DNA from: Pseudomonas sp. MM211
GTDB taxonomy: Bacteria > Pseudomonadota > Gammaproteobacteria > Pseudomonadales > Pseudomonadaceae
Direction of reading: 5' to 3'
Length of the DNA stretch: 64,000 nt
NCBI RefSeq assembly: GCF_020386635.1
Contig: NZ_CP081942.1
Coordinates: forward strand, 4,464,001 to 4,528,000
Positions 37,166 through 45,674 of the stretch are shown here, one piece after another. The position numbers and the translations under genes were made by a program. The notes below the pieces were generated by a model. The model had not been told where the DNA came from, ran no database searches, and was given only the letters and a program-made list of their open reading frames with translations. Numbering within the stretch: position 1 is the stretch's first letter; every line of letters begins with the position of its first letter.

Positions 37166-38434
37166 ATGATTGTGACCGAAACTGCAATATCCCTCGACCC
37201 CAAGCCACTGCTGGACAGCCTTTACGGCGCCGATAACCTGCTGATCATCCAGGATCTGGATGGCGTGTGCATGAACCTGGTGCGTGATCCGCTCATCCGC
37301 ACCCTGGAGCACCGCTACATCCTCGCGGCCCGCGATCTGGATGGCCATTTCCAGGTGCTCACCAATGGCGAACATATCGGTAATCGTGGCGTGAACGGCC
37401 TGGTAGAACGGGCCGTTGGCACGCCCCAACAGTGCCATGAACAGGGCCTTTACCTCCCCGGGCTGGCCGCTGGCGGGGTACAACTGCAGGATCGCTACGG
37501 ACAGGTCTCGCACCCGGGCGTCAGTGCTGCAGAGCTAGCCTTTCTGGCCGCCGCGCCGCAGCGCCTGAGTGAATCGCTGGAGCAGTTGCTGCGCGAGCCA
37601 CCCTACAGCCTGGATAAGCCGCTTATCGATCGACTGCTGGCAAGCAGCGTGCTCGACAATCCGGTGTCACCTACCCTCAACCTGAACGCCTTCCATCACC
37701 ACTGGCCCGACCGCCCGGCGCTCTACGCTCGCCTGCAGGCGGATGGTGCTGCCCTCGTGCAGGCCTTGCTCGACGATGCTGCCAGGCAAGGGCTGCAACA
37801 GTCGTTTTTTATCCATTACGCCCCCAATCTCGGCCGGGATGCACAAGGCCGTGAGCGCATGCGCCCGGCAAACGATGGCAATGCTGGCACCACGGATCTG
37901 CAGTTCATGCTGCGTGGCGCCGTCAAGGAAGCCGGCGTTCTGGTGATCCTCAACCGCTTTTACCGACAGCGCACCGGCGACTATCCACTGGGCGAGGACT
38001 TCAACGTACGCCAGGCGCCCACCGACCTCGAAGCGCTATTGCAACTGGCCCGCGAGCGCTTCGACCCGCAGCATATGCCGCGCCTGGTCGGAGTCGGCGA
38101 CACCCTGACCAGCTCTCCACTCGAGGCCGAAAACGGCGCAACGGCCTGGCTACGTGGCGGCAGCGACCGTGGCTTTCTCACCCTGGTGCAGAACTTGGGC
38201 ACAGCGTTCGGGCAGGACAATCGCGTGCTGTACATCGACAGCAGCCGTGGCGAAGTGCAACGCCCAGGCGTGGACGCAGACTACCTGCGTGAGCACCCGA
38301 CGGCCCCCTGGGAAGCACTGCAAGGCATCACCGATGCCCAAGACCCGCTGCGCCTGAATAGTATTTTTAGCGGTGGGCCCGAGCAGTACATCGACTTTTT
38401 CTGCGCGCTGGCGAAGGCACGTCGTGCACGCTGA
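37166..38434 (+). CDS. Glucosylglycerol 3-phosphatase homologue (StpA-like)
   Basis: 422 residues. The N-terminal 'LLIIQDLDGVCMNLVRDPLI' carries the HAD-like D30-x-D32 motif. 'FFIHYAPNLGRDAQGRERMR', 'GDYPLGEDFNVRQAP' and the C-terminal 'NSIFSGGPEQYIDFFCALA' match what I remember of the salt-tolerance phosphatase StpA/GgpP of cyanobacteria (TIGR02399). That enzyme removes phosphate from glucosylglycerol phosphate to yield the compatible solute glucosylglycerol. No GGP synthase gene is in the window. It is divergent from the CAP gene and 81 bases upstream of the bestrophin gene. Confidence 0.78.
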   Translation: MIVTETAISLDPKPLLDSLYGADNLLIIQDLDGVCMNLVRDPLIRTLEHRYILAARDLDGHFQVLTNGEHIGNRGVNGLVERAVGTPQQCHEQGLYLPGLAAGGVQLQDRYGQVSHPGVSAAELAFLAAAPQRLSESLEQLLREPPYSLDKPLIDRLLASSVLDNPVSPTLNLNAFHHHWPDRPALYARLQADGAALVQALLDDAARQGLQQSFFIHYAPNLGRDAQGRERMRPANDGNAGTTDLQFMLRGAVKEAGVLVILNRFYRQRTGDYPLGEDFNVRQAPTDLEALLQLARERFDPQHMPRLVGVGDTLTSSPLEAENGATAWLRGGSDRGFLTLVQNLGTAFGQDNRVLYIDSSRGEVQRPGVDADYLREHPTAPWEALQGITDAQDPLRLNSIFSGGPEQYIDFFCALAKARRAR

Positions 38435-38515
38435 CTCCTGAATTTCAGAACCTTTGTCACCGCTTCACGTCCGAAGCTCTGCGCTTTCGCTTTCATTGCC
38501 CGCAGAGAATCCCAC

Positions 38516-39406
38516 GTGACGCACTCCATCACCCGCGGTTACCGCTACCTTATCAAGACGTTTGGTTATGTTGGCTGGTCGCTGTTCTGGCTGCTGATCT
38601 GGGATCTCGTCGTCACCGTGGACTACATGCTGTTTCTGGAACGCAAGATCAGCCTGCCGTCCATGCCGCTGACGCTGCTCGGTTCAGCGCTGGTTGTGCT
38701 GATCAGTTTCCGCAACAGCAGTGCCTACAACCGCTGGTGGGAAGCACGTACCATCTGGGGTGCGCTGATCAACAGCTCACGCAGCTTCGCCCGTCAGGTA
38801 CTCACGCTGATCGACGACAACGACGACCGCAACCCGGTCAAAGCGGTGCTGCTGCGCCGCCATGTGGCCTACATCAGAAGCCTGTCCGCAACCCTGCGCA
38901 ATGAACCCTGCGCCGACGAAGTTCGCGCTTTCGTAGCGGCAGACGAATTCGAACGCCGCCATACCACCAACAATTTTCCTAACGACATTCTCAATGGTTC
39001 CGCCGCCATTCTGGCCAGCGAATACAAGGCCGGTCGCCTGGACAGCATCCGCCTGACCCGCCTGGAATCGACGCTGGTCGACGTTTCCAACTGCCAGGGC
39101 GGCCTCGAGCGTATCGCCAACACGCCGCTGCCTTACCCTTACGTGTACTTCCCACGCCTGTTCATCACGCTGTTCTGCGTGATCGTGCCCATCGGCCTGG
39201 TGGAAACGCTTGAGTGGTTCACGCCGCTGGCATCGACCGTAGTCGGCTTCATGCTGTTGGCCATCGAGCGAGTGGGCGGTGACCTGCAGAGCCCATTCCA
39301 GGCCAGCGAGCATCAGATCCAGATGGATGCACTCTGCGAAACCATCGAGAAGAACCTCGAATCGATGCAACGCGATGCTCAACGCGAGCGCGACGAACGC
39401 CTCTGA
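38516..39406 (+). CDS. Bestrophin family anion channel (YneE-like)
   Basis: 296 residues with a GTG start at 38516. Membrane segments lie near 15-38 and 48-67. 'LISFRNSSAYNRWWEARTIW' is the bestrophin signature, with later spans near 210-250 and 'ERVGGDLQSPFQ' close to the end. Bacterial homologues form pentameric ion channels in the inner membrane. The role is unknown; the neighbouring StpA-like gene and the YbiO-like channel make an osmotic function plausible. Confidence 0.9.
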   Translation: MTHSITRGYRYLIKTFGYVGWSLFWLLIWDLVVTVDYMLFLERKISLPSMPLTLLGSALVVLISFRNSSAYNRWWEARTIWGALINSSRSFARQVLTLIDDNDDRNPVKAVLLRRHVAYIRSLSATLRNEPCADEVRAFVAADEFERRHTTNNFPNDILNGSAAILASEYKAGRLDSIRLTRLESTLVDVSNCQGGLERIANTPLPYPYVYFPRLFITLFCVIVPIGLVETLEWFTPLASTVVGFMLLAIERVGGDLQSPFQASEHQIQMDALCETIEKNLESMQRDAQRERDERL

Positions 39407-39890
39407 CTACAGGGTCATTTTTCGGCGCAGTAGACACCTCAAGCGAGGTCTCAAGGCTTTTTGTAGTGCGATCAAAAAAACACTACAAAATCTATTGACG
39501 ACCTCTTCGCGCTTTTGCATGATGGATCTGCCTCCCCTGACGGGAGCCCTGACAAGGGCACTTGGGCAAACTCGGTAACACCAGCCGAGCGTTCCACGAT
39601 ATGTACTGCCCACAAGGCAGATTGATGAAGTCGAGCGTCCTGCGAGGACGAGAGCGTTAGCGAGACATTGTCATGATGCCTGTGGCTGATCCTGCGGATC
39701 ACCTGCATCCGGCCCCGTCTCAGCTGACTTTCTCTCCCCCGCACCGCCAGACCTCCGTTAGCCGCCGCTGCGTAGTGACACCTACACGTCGCTACACGGT
39801 CTTCGGCAGCACTCAAACGCCACGGGCAATGACGGCACCGCACCGCAAGCGGGCGCCTTAGACAGATCAGAGAATGAAGGGGTACACGCC
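39407..39890 (+). other. Long intergenic region with promoter-like and palindromic elements
   Basis: 484 bases without a convincing protein frame. TTTTGTAGTG (39459-39468) and CACTACAAAA (39481-39490) form a perfect 10-base palindrome. TTGACG (39495-39500) and CATGAT (39518-39523), 17 bases apart, resemble a sigma-70 promoter. Downstream are several small hairpins, such as CGTCCTGCGAGGACG near 39637 and TGATCC/GGATCA near 39687, but no clear terminator. It could be a long leader for the gene at 39891 or encode a small RNA. Confidence 0.4.
39495..39523 (+). promoter_or_regulatory. Candidate sigma-70 promoter
   Basis: TTGACG and CATGAT are separated by 17 bases, matching the consensus at five and four of six positions. 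The element directly follows a perfect palindrome at 39459-39490 that could be an operator. Predicted start is near 39530, about 360 bases before the next start codon. Confidence 0.45.
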
Positions 39891-40217
39891 ATGAACCTGA
39901 ACAAGAAACCGACCATCGAAGACCTCGCTCAACTGTTCGCCACACGCAAGGACAGCCTGGACAACCACATCCTCTGGGTATGCGAGTCGGGCGAAGTTCG
40001 CATCGACTGCCTGCCAGCGGATCAGGAAGAACACGAGTTCGTCAGTCAGCGGCCCAGCATGCGCACTCGCCTGCGCACCTACCGCCGCGGCCAAGGGTAC
40101 GTAGGCCGCCGCGCCGCCGCTGACCGTGATTTCCTGGGCAACGTACTGCGTACGCTAGAGCATGAGTGGACAGGCCAACAGGCCAAGCACGATCAATTGC
40201 TCGATCGCTACTGCTGA
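39891..40217 (+). CDS. Conserved hypothetical protein, 108 residues
   Basis: A small soluble, charged protein with a good ribosome-binding site (AAGGGG eight bases before the ATG). It starts MNLNKKPTIEDLAQLF, contains 'HILWVCESGEVRIDCLPADQ' and an Arg/Tyr-rich stretch 'RTRLRTYRRGQGYVG'. I recognise it only as resembling an uncharacterised Pseudomonas protein. A strong terminator follows at once, so it is the end of its transcript. Confidence 0.8.
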   Translation: MNLNKKPTIEDLAQLFATRKDSLDNHILWVCESGEVRIDCLPADQEEHEFVSQRPSMRTRLRTYRRGQGYVGRRAAADRDFLGNVLRTLEHEWTGQQAKHDQLLDRYC

Positions 40218-40226
40218 AAACCTGAT

Positions 40227-40254
40227 GCGGTGGGCCGCCTTGGCCCACCGCTTT
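40227..40254 (+). terminator. Terminator after the 108-residue hypothetical gene
   Basis: GCGGTGGGCC (40227-40236), a five-base loop, GGCCCACCGC (40242-40251), then TTTC. The ten-pair GC-rich stem lies ten bases past the stop codon. The T-run is short. Confidence 0.7.
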
Positions 40255-40397
40255 CAAGATCCCCGCCCTGCTGCGCCCAGCCATTGCACTGTAAACTGCC
40301 ATGCACTCCTGGAGGAGTCGTTCGTCACCGCGCAATGTGTGATGAGCGCTAAACCATCACACTGCCTGACAGGGCAGCGTCTGCGAGAGCAAGGTCA

Positions 40398-40958
40398 ATG
40401 GATAACCTGTATCAAACGCCCAGCGCCCCACTACTGGTCGACGAACGCCCCCGCGACAGCTTCTTCGTCACCTCCACCAGCAAACTCTACGTGCTGTTCT
40501 TCATGACGCTCGGGTTCTACGCGGTCTATTGGGCCTACAAGCAATGGGATAGCCAACGAGCAACCATGCGCCCGAAGAAGATCAGCCCGGCAGCGCGCTC
40601 GATCTTCCATATCTTTTTCATCCATTCGCTGTGCCGGCTGATCCTCACGCAACTGCAGGCCAAGGGTCTGGGCGACTGGAAATATGCGAGCGCGGCGTGG
40701 ATGTACATTGTCCTGGTCTTTGCCAGCAACGGCCTTTCGCGTCTGGACGGCCATATCGGCGTGACCCTGGAAATCATGCTGCTGCTCGCGGGTACCATCC
40801 TACCGGCGTGGCCGCTGTCGATCATCCAGGAGAAAGCCAACCTGGCCAGCGACGATCCGACGGGCCAGAGCAACAGCCACTTCAGCATCGCGAATTATCT
40901 GTGCATGCTGCCGGGCGGCCTGCTGTGGCTGCTGATCATCATCGGCTCCTACATCTGA
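40398..40958 (+). CDS. Uncharacterised inner-membrane protein, 186 residues
   Basis: Starts MDNLYQTPSAPLLVDERPRD, then 'LYVLFFMTLGFYAVYWAYKQ' and three to four further hydrophobic segments (near 65-85, 95-110, 118-140 and 165-185). The short basic stretch 'QRATMRPKKISPAARS' follows the first span. It resembles the DUF4234-type small membrane proteins in layout, but I cannot name a family with confidence. A bidirectional terminator follows. Confidence 0.82.
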   Translation: MDNLYQTPSAPLLVDERPRDSFFVTSTSKLYVLFFMTLGFYAVYWAYKQWDSQRATMRPKKISPAARSIFHIFFIHSLCRLILTQLQAKGLGDWKYASAAWMYIVLVFASNGLSRLDGHIGVTLEIMLLLAGTILPAWPLSIIQEKANLASDDPTGQSNSHFSIANYLCMLPGGLLWLLIIIGSYI

Positions 40959-41013
40959 TTTACCTGATCGCCGCTGCGGCAGTCAGGGACGAAGCGTATT
41001 TGTATCGGCCAAC

Positions 41014-41043
41014 AAAAAGCCCCGGCATTGGCCGGGGCTTTTC
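41014..41043. terminator. Bidirectional terminator between convergent genes
   Basis: AGCCCCGGC (41018-41026), loop ATTG, GCCGGGGCT (41031-41039), with TTTTCT after it on the plus strand and a T-run on the minus strand. It serves both the 186-residue membrane-protein gene and the convergent DUF2167 gene. Confidence 0.9.
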
Positions 41044-41062
41044 TGTCAGCGCGGTAGTGCTA

Positions 41063-42100
41063 TCAGCGCTTGTCATCCTCGCGCGGATTGTTCAGATCCA
41101 TCACGCTAGAAACGCGCTCCGGGGCGGCCTCGGCTTTGGCTTCAGGCTGCACTTGTGGCTCGGGTGCCAGCGGCTGAGGTTGTTCCTTCTTCTTGCCAGT
41201 AACACGCCGCCATACCCAGCCAATCAACAGAATGGGCAGGAACCACAGCTTCTTGAACAATACCAGTGCGGCAGCGAACAGGCCGACCTTGGCAGCAGCC
41301 TTGCCAGCGATCAACGCGCCGAGGCCATAGGCCGCGACTTGGTCGAGATCCGGGTTGAAGTCGGCATAGCGGTTGCCGTCGTTGAAGTCGGTCATGGCCA
41401 GCACTGCCGGCAGGTTCTCTTCGATCTGCGGCAGCTGATGCATGCCGGCGATGAAGTTCAGCACCAGTACACCTTTGCGGCCCAGCACGCGGATGTTGTA
41501 GTTGAGGATGTGTTCCTCGCTGTCGCCGAATTTCACTTCCTTGGCCCAGTGCAGCTTCTTGCCTGCGGCATCGTAGTGCGGTGCAGAGGCCCAGCCGACG
41601 ATGGCGATCGGCTCGTAACCGTTTTCGGTGCGCCACTCGTTCTCGGCCTTGGCGCCGTCCTGCAGATCCTTGAGCATGTCGGCGTAGTCGATGTCCGCAG
41701 CGTCCTCGTCGGACACGTAGCCGTTTTCTTCGTACTCCACGGTGACGGCCCAAGACTCGTCCGCCAGGGGCGATACGCCCTTGGGCAGGATCATGCCCAG
41801 CGGCAGCTTGTCGTCTGGCGGATTGCCCCAGGCCTCGACCAGCACGCGCTCGGCGTCGGCACCGTCGAGGAATACCAGATTTTCCGGGAGATCGAGGGTT
41901 GCCAGGTTGCTGCCGACCACTACTTTGCCGGAGCGAAAATCGAGGCTATCGAGAAACTGCTCCTCGCTGATGTGATCACTGTCAGCGGCTTCGGCGGCGG
42001 GGGCTTCTTGCGCATCCTGCGCGGTGGGTGCCTGGTCGGCCCAGGTCAGGGGAACTACCGTGGCCAACAGGCTGGCCAGCATCAACTCCTTGAACAACAT
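41063..42100 (-). CDS. DUF2167 family membrane protein
   Basis: 345 residues from the ATG at 42100, which follows GGAG by six bases; an in-frame ATG at 42112 has no such site. A signal peptide (ending near TWA) precedes a periplasmic domain with 'LDLPENLVFLDGADAERVLV', 'GMILPKGVSPLADESWAVTV' and 'VGWASAPHYDAAGKKLHWAK', typical of DUF2167. Two closely spaced helices (near 260-305) precede a charged Lys/Glu/Pro-rich tail. The function of the family is unknown. Confidence 0.88.
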   Translation of the reverse strand: MLFKELMLASLLATVVPLTWADQAPTAQDAQEAPAAEAADSDHISEEQFLDSLDFRSGKVVVGSNLATLDLPENLVFLDGADAERVLVEAWGNPPDDKLPLGMILPKGVSPLADESWAVTVEYEENGYVSDEDAADIDYADMLKDLQDGAKAENEWRTENGYEPIAIVGWASAPHYDAAGKKLHWAKEVKFGDSEEHILNYNIRVLGRKGVLVLNFIAGMHQLPQIEENLPAVLAMTDFNDGNRYADFNPDLDQVAAYGLGALIAGKAAAKVGLFAAALVLFKKLWFLPILLIGWVWRRVTGKKKEQPQPLAPEPQVQPEAKAEAAPERVSSVMDLNNPREDDKR

Positions 42101-42221
42101 GTAACGCTCCATGAGATCGGCTTGAATTTCGGGCGCTAGCCTATCATCGACGACAGAATCATTTGGTAACTTCCTGTCATTTTTGGATACATCTCACAAA
42201 GCGCCGTCCGAATACCCGGTT

Positions 42222-42488
42222 TTATGAAGCGCGCACGGTAAGCCGAACCAGATGCAGCACCACAGGCCGAACGCCCATTACGCAAACGAACGCCACCGGC
42301 ATCGCCAGTTGGTAAGCCTCCACCACCGCCCACAGATAGCCATCGCTGAAACCGCGGTTGGTGGCGGTGATCACCAGGCACATCAGAAACGCCATGATGC
42401 CGGACATGAAAAAGGCGAAGGCCACCGGCGACAACTTGGCCGGCAACTTCCAGTTTCGGCGAGTACGGCTAAGGGTCGCTTCAGGCAT
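42222..42488 (-). CDS. DUF2798 family small membrane protein
   Basis: 88 residues. Two hydrophobic segments, 'VAFAFFMSGIMAFLMCLVIT' and 'AYQLAMPVAFVCVMGVRPVV', follow a basic N-terminus. The layout and 'LSPVAFAFFMSGIMAFLMC' match the DUF2798 family, of unknown function. It is divergent from a LysR gene 148 bases away, which probably regulates it. Confidence 0.82.
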   Translation of the reverse strand: MPEATLSRTRRNWKLPAKLSPVAFAFFMSGIMAFLMCLVITATNRGFSDGYLWAVVEAYQLAMPVAFVCVMGVRPVVLHLVRLTVRAS

Positions 42489-42581
42489 GGGCTACATCCT
42501 TCGAATAGTGAGATGCCGTCAAGGTACGGCAGAGGCGGCCATTATCGCGGCCGCCCGTTGCCGCGAGTAGCGGGCCGCAGG

Positions 42582-42606
42582 TAAGGTCAGTACAAAGCTA
42601 ACCTTA
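42582..42606. promoter_or_regulatory. Possible LysR operator
   Basis: TAAGGT (42582-42587) and ACCTTA (42601-42606) are an exact inverted repeat with 13 bases between. They lie in the divergent interval between the DUF2798 and LysR genes, about 30 bases before the LysR start. Position and symmetry fit a LysR autoregulatory site. Confidence 0.45.
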
Positions 42607-42636
42607 TCAATCGATCAACCAATAGAAAGCTTGTAC

Positions 42637-43560
42637 ATGGATACCTTGCGCGGCATCGAGAGTTTCGTGAAGGCGGTGGAAACCGGCAGCATCGCTGCAG
42701 GCGCTCGCCTGCTGGGCATCAGCGCCGCTGCAGCCAGCCAGAATATCGCTCGCCTGGAATCATCTCTCGGCGTACGTCTGCTGACGCGCACCACCCGCAG
42801 CCTGGCACTAACCGAAAGCGGTACGCTGTATTTCGAGCAGGTGCGCGACGTGCTGCGCGATCTGGAACTGGCACGCAGCACGGCCACGCAAGCACACGAC
42901 ACCCCTCAAGGTCGGTTGCGGATCGCGTCCAGCGCCGCATTCGGCCGCTATGTGCTGGCGCCGCTGCTGCCCGCCTTCACCACGCGCTACCCACGTATCG
43001 CCTGCGAGCTGATCACCACCGACCGCAGCGTCAATCATATTCAGGAGTCGGTGGATATCAGCATCCGTATCCCGCAGCAACTCGAAGATGGCCTGGTGGC
43101 ACGGCATATTGCCAGCGTGCCATCGATCTACTGCGCGTCGCCGGCCTATCTGCACAAAGCCGGCACGCCAGTCACCCCAGAAGAATTGCGCGAGCACGAT
43201 TGCCTGGCTTTCAAGGTTGCCGTGGACGGACGCCTGATGCCTTGGCGGTTCGTGCGCGATGGGATTCGCTTCGATGCACAGATTCGCGTGGCACTGATCA
43301 GCGATGATATCGACGTGCTCGCCAGAGTCGCTGCCAACGGTGGCGGCATCACGCGCCTGGCGGCTTTCGTCGCCGAGCCCTATCTGGCGAGTGGTCACCT
43401 GCAGCAGTTGTTCGCCAACCCGCAGCATTCGAGTAGCCAGGCGCTTACCGAACCCCTCGATTACTACCTGTGCGTGCGTGATCGCTACGAACTGACACCC
43501 AAGGTGCGCGCCTTCGTGGAGCATCTGCAAGACAGCCTGCGCGACGACTGGCGCCCCTAA
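42637..43560 (+). CDS. LysR-family transcriptional regulator
   Basis: 307 residues from the ATG at 42637. The winged helix-turn-helix is 'MDTLRGIESFVKAVETGSIA' and 'GISAAAASQNIARLESSLG'. The effector domain resembles the CrgA/AaeR-like subgroup ('GRLRIASSAAFGRYVLAPLL', 'VDISIRIPQQLEDGLVAR'). It is divergent from the DUF2798 gene, its likely target. Confidence 0.9.
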   Translation: MDTLRGIESFVKAVETGSIAAGARLLGISAAAASQNIARLESSLGVRLLTRTTRSLALTESGTLYFEQVRDVLRDLELARSTATQAHDTPQGRLRIASSAAFGRYVLAPLLPAFTTRYPRIACELITTDRSVNHIQESVDISIRIPQQLEDGLVARHIASVPSIYCASPAYLHKAGTPVTPEELREHDCLAFKVAVDGRLMPWRFVRDGIRFDAQIRVALISDDIDVLARVAANGGGITRLAAFVAEPYLASGHLQQLFANPQHSSSQALTEPLDYYLCVRDRYELTPKVRAFVEHLQDSLRDDWRP

Positions 43561-43624
43561 CGAATTTGACTCACCGAATGAATCCGGTACGCTCGGCAGC
43601 TCATTTGAATGGAGTGTTTCCCCC

Positions 43625-43906
43625 ATGGCCAAAGCCACTGCCCGCCACATCCTGGTTGCTACCGAAGACAAGTGCAACGAATTGAAAGCTGCCATCGAAG
43701 GCGGTGCCGACTTCGCCCAGGTCGCCAAAGACAACTCCAGCTGCCCATCCAGCCGTGACGGCGGCAACCTTGGTTCGTTCGGCCCGGGCCAGATGGTCAA
43801 GGAATTCGACACCGTCGTGTTCAGCGCGCCGGTCAACGTGGTTCAGGGCCCGGTGAAAACCCAATTCGGTTATCACCTGCTCGAAGTGACCAGCCGCCAG
43901 GACTGA
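43625..43906 (+). CDS. ppiC: Parvulin-type peptidyl-prolyl isomerase PpiC
   Basis: 93 residues, the size of free-standing E. coli PpiC. Parvulin marks are 'ARHILVATEDKCNELKAAIE', 'SSCPSSRDGGNLGSFGPGQM' and 'VKTQFGYHLLEV'. There is no signal peptide, so it is cytoplasmic. It catalyses cis-trans isomerisation of X-Pro bonds. GGAGTG lies before the ATG. Confidence 0.95.
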   Translation: MAKATARHILVATEDKCNELKAAIEGGADFAQVAKDNSSCPSSRDGGNLGSFGPGQMVKEFDTVVFSAPVNVVQGPVKTQFGYHLLEVTSRQD

Positions 43907-43915
43907 TCACCCAGC

Positions 43916-43939
43916 GCCTGGTGTCCCACGGCACCAGGC
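43916..43939 (+). terminator. Hairpin after ppiC
   Basis: GCCTGGTG (43916-43923) pairs perfectly with CACCAGGC (43932-43939) around an eight-base loop, ten bases past the ppiC stop. There is no strong T-run. Confidence 0.5.
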
Positions 43940-44050
43940 CGCTCGCCCGCTTTCCCCGGCACGCCGCCCAGGCCACAGAAAATGCCGGAACCGCCCCACC
44001 ACCGCACCACTCTATCGCTCCGGTAGTCCCACCTTCCGCGAGGCCATGAT

Positions 44051-45196
44051 ATGAACCGGTTCTTCCAGGCCCTCGGCCTGCGCATTGGCGATTCGGCAAA
44101 ACAGGCTCGCACGCCCAGCCAGAAGGCTCTGGGACAATGCACCTGCGGCCAGCCGATCTTCTTTCGCAACAGCCAGTGCCTGGCCTGCCAGTCGCCGCTA
44201 GGCTACGAGCCCGAGCGCGGTCAGGTGGTAACCCTGGTGGCCAGCGAGCAAACCGACGTATGGCGGGTGGAAGGTGATCCGCAGGGCTGGCGCTACCGGC
44301 GCTGCGACAATCTGCATACCGCCGCGGGCTGCAACTGGCTGCTACCGGCCATGTATGGCGCCGGCCTGTGTACGGCCTGCCAGCTCAACCGCACCATCCC
44401 CGACCTGTCGGTGCCGGACAACGATAGACGCTGGGCGCGCTTCGAAACCGCCAAACGCCGTCTGGTCGCGCAGTTGCTGACCATGGGCCTGCCACTGATC
44501 AGCAAGACTCAGGACGAAATCAACGGCCTGGCCTTCGACTTCCTCGGCCCGGATGCCGATGGTCAGCAGCCCACCACTGGCCACGCCAATGGCTTGATCA
44601 CCCTGAACATCGCCGAAGCCGACGACGACGTACGCGAACAGACGCGTATCCAGTTGCGCGAGCCCTACCGCACCCTGCTCGGCCACTTCCGACATGAGGT
44701 CGGCCACTACTACTGGGATCGGCTGATCGCCAACAGCCAGTGGCTGAACGACTACCGCATGCTGTTCGGTGACGAACGTGCCGACTACGGCGCCGCCCTG
44801 CAGCGTCATTATGAACAGGGCGCACCGGCAGACTGGCAGGCTTCCTTCGTCAGTGCCTACGCCACCATGCACCCCTGGGAAGACTGGGCGGAAACCTGGG
44901 CCCACTACCTGCACATGATGGACACCCTGGACACCGCCCTGAGCTTCGGTATGCGTGCCGGTGACGTGGAGCTGGAATTCCGGCCTTTCACCCGAGCAGC
45001 GTTGTATGACCCGAACGATCCCCTGGCGGAAGAATTCCTGCAGTTCGTCAACGCCTGGATCGAACTGGCTGCCATGCTCAACGAACTGGCGCGCAGCATG
45101 GGCCAGAAGGATCTCTACCCCTTCGTGCTGCCCGCGGCGGTGATCGGCAAGCTACAGTTCATTCATCGTGTGGTTCAGAGTGCGTCACCCACGTAA
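44051..45196 (+). CDS. Putative zinc-binding metallopeptidase with zinc ribbon
   Basis: 381 residues. An N-terminal zinc-ribbon pattern (C30-x-C32 and C43-x-x-C46) is followed by another pair C107/C110. The zinc-protease motif is H215-E216-V-G-H219 in 'LGHFRHEVGHYYWDRLI', with 'HPWEDWAETWAHYLHMMDTL' downstream as a probable further ligand region. It belongs to the putative zinc-binding peptidase family of unknown substrate. No signal peptide. It stands alone between ppiC and the GFA gene. Confidence 0.88.
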   Translation: MNRFFQALGLRIGDSAKQARTPSQKALGQCTCGQPIFFRNSQCLACQSPLGYEPERGQVVTLVASEQTDVWRVEGDPQGWRYRRCDNLHTAAGCNWLLPAMYGAGLCTACQLNRTIPDLSVPDNDRRWARFETAKRRLVAQLLTMGLPLISKTQDEINGLAFDFLGPDADGQQPTTGHANGLITLNIAEADDDVREQTRIQLREPYRTLLGHFRHEVGHYYWDRLIANSQWLNDYRMLFGDERADYGAALQRHYEQGAPADWQASFVSAYATMHPWEDWAETWAHYLHMMDTLDTALSFGMRAGDVELEFRPFTRAALYDPNDPLAEEFLQFVNAWIELAAMLNELARSMGQKDLYPFVLPAAVIGKLQFIHRVVQSASPT

Positions 45197-45250
45197 CAGG
45201 CGCGCAATGGCGGCACCGAACCACCGACTCATTTTTTCGGAGCGCACAGC

Positions 45251-45667
45251 ATGGCTGATCTTGAGAAACACGGCAGTTGCCTGTGTGGGGCGGTCAGCCT
45301 TACGTTGCAGGTCAGCACTGCAAACGTGAGCGCCTGCCACTGTGCAACGTGCCGCAAATGGGGCGGTGGCCCGCTGCTGGTGGTCGAAGGGGAAACCGCG
45401 CAGTTCACCGGGCAACAGCATATGCGCACCTACGCGTCTTCAGAGTGGGCCGAACGCGCATTCTGCGCGGAATGCGGCACGCACCTGTTCTATCGCCTCA
45501 CCAGTGGTGGGTTCTATGCAGTGCCGGTAGGCCTGCTCGACGGCGACGAGAACTGGCAGTTTGAAAGCCAGGTATTCATCGATGCCAAACCCGCTTACTA
45601 CTGCTTCGCCAACCAGACGCGGGAGCTGACCGGCGAACAACTGTTCGCGCAATACAGTTCCACGTGA
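45251..45667 (+). CDS. GFA (glutathione-dependent formaldehyde-activating) family protein
   Basis: 138 residues. The zinc-binding cysteines are C10-x-C12, C29-x-C31-x2-C34 ('SACHCATCRKWGGGP') and C72-x2-C75 ('FCAECGTHLFYR'). This is the GFA/CENP-V fold. Despite the family name, most members have no proven enzymatic role. It starts 54 bases after the metallopeptidase gene. Confidence 0.9.
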   Translation: MADLEKHGSCLCGAVSLTLQVSTANVSACHCATCRKWGGGPLLVVEGETAQFTGQQHMRTYASSEWAERAFCAECGTHLFYRLTSGGFYAVPVGLLDGDENWQFESQVFIDAKPAYYCFANQTRELTGEQLFAQYSST

Positions 45668-45674
45668 CAATGCC

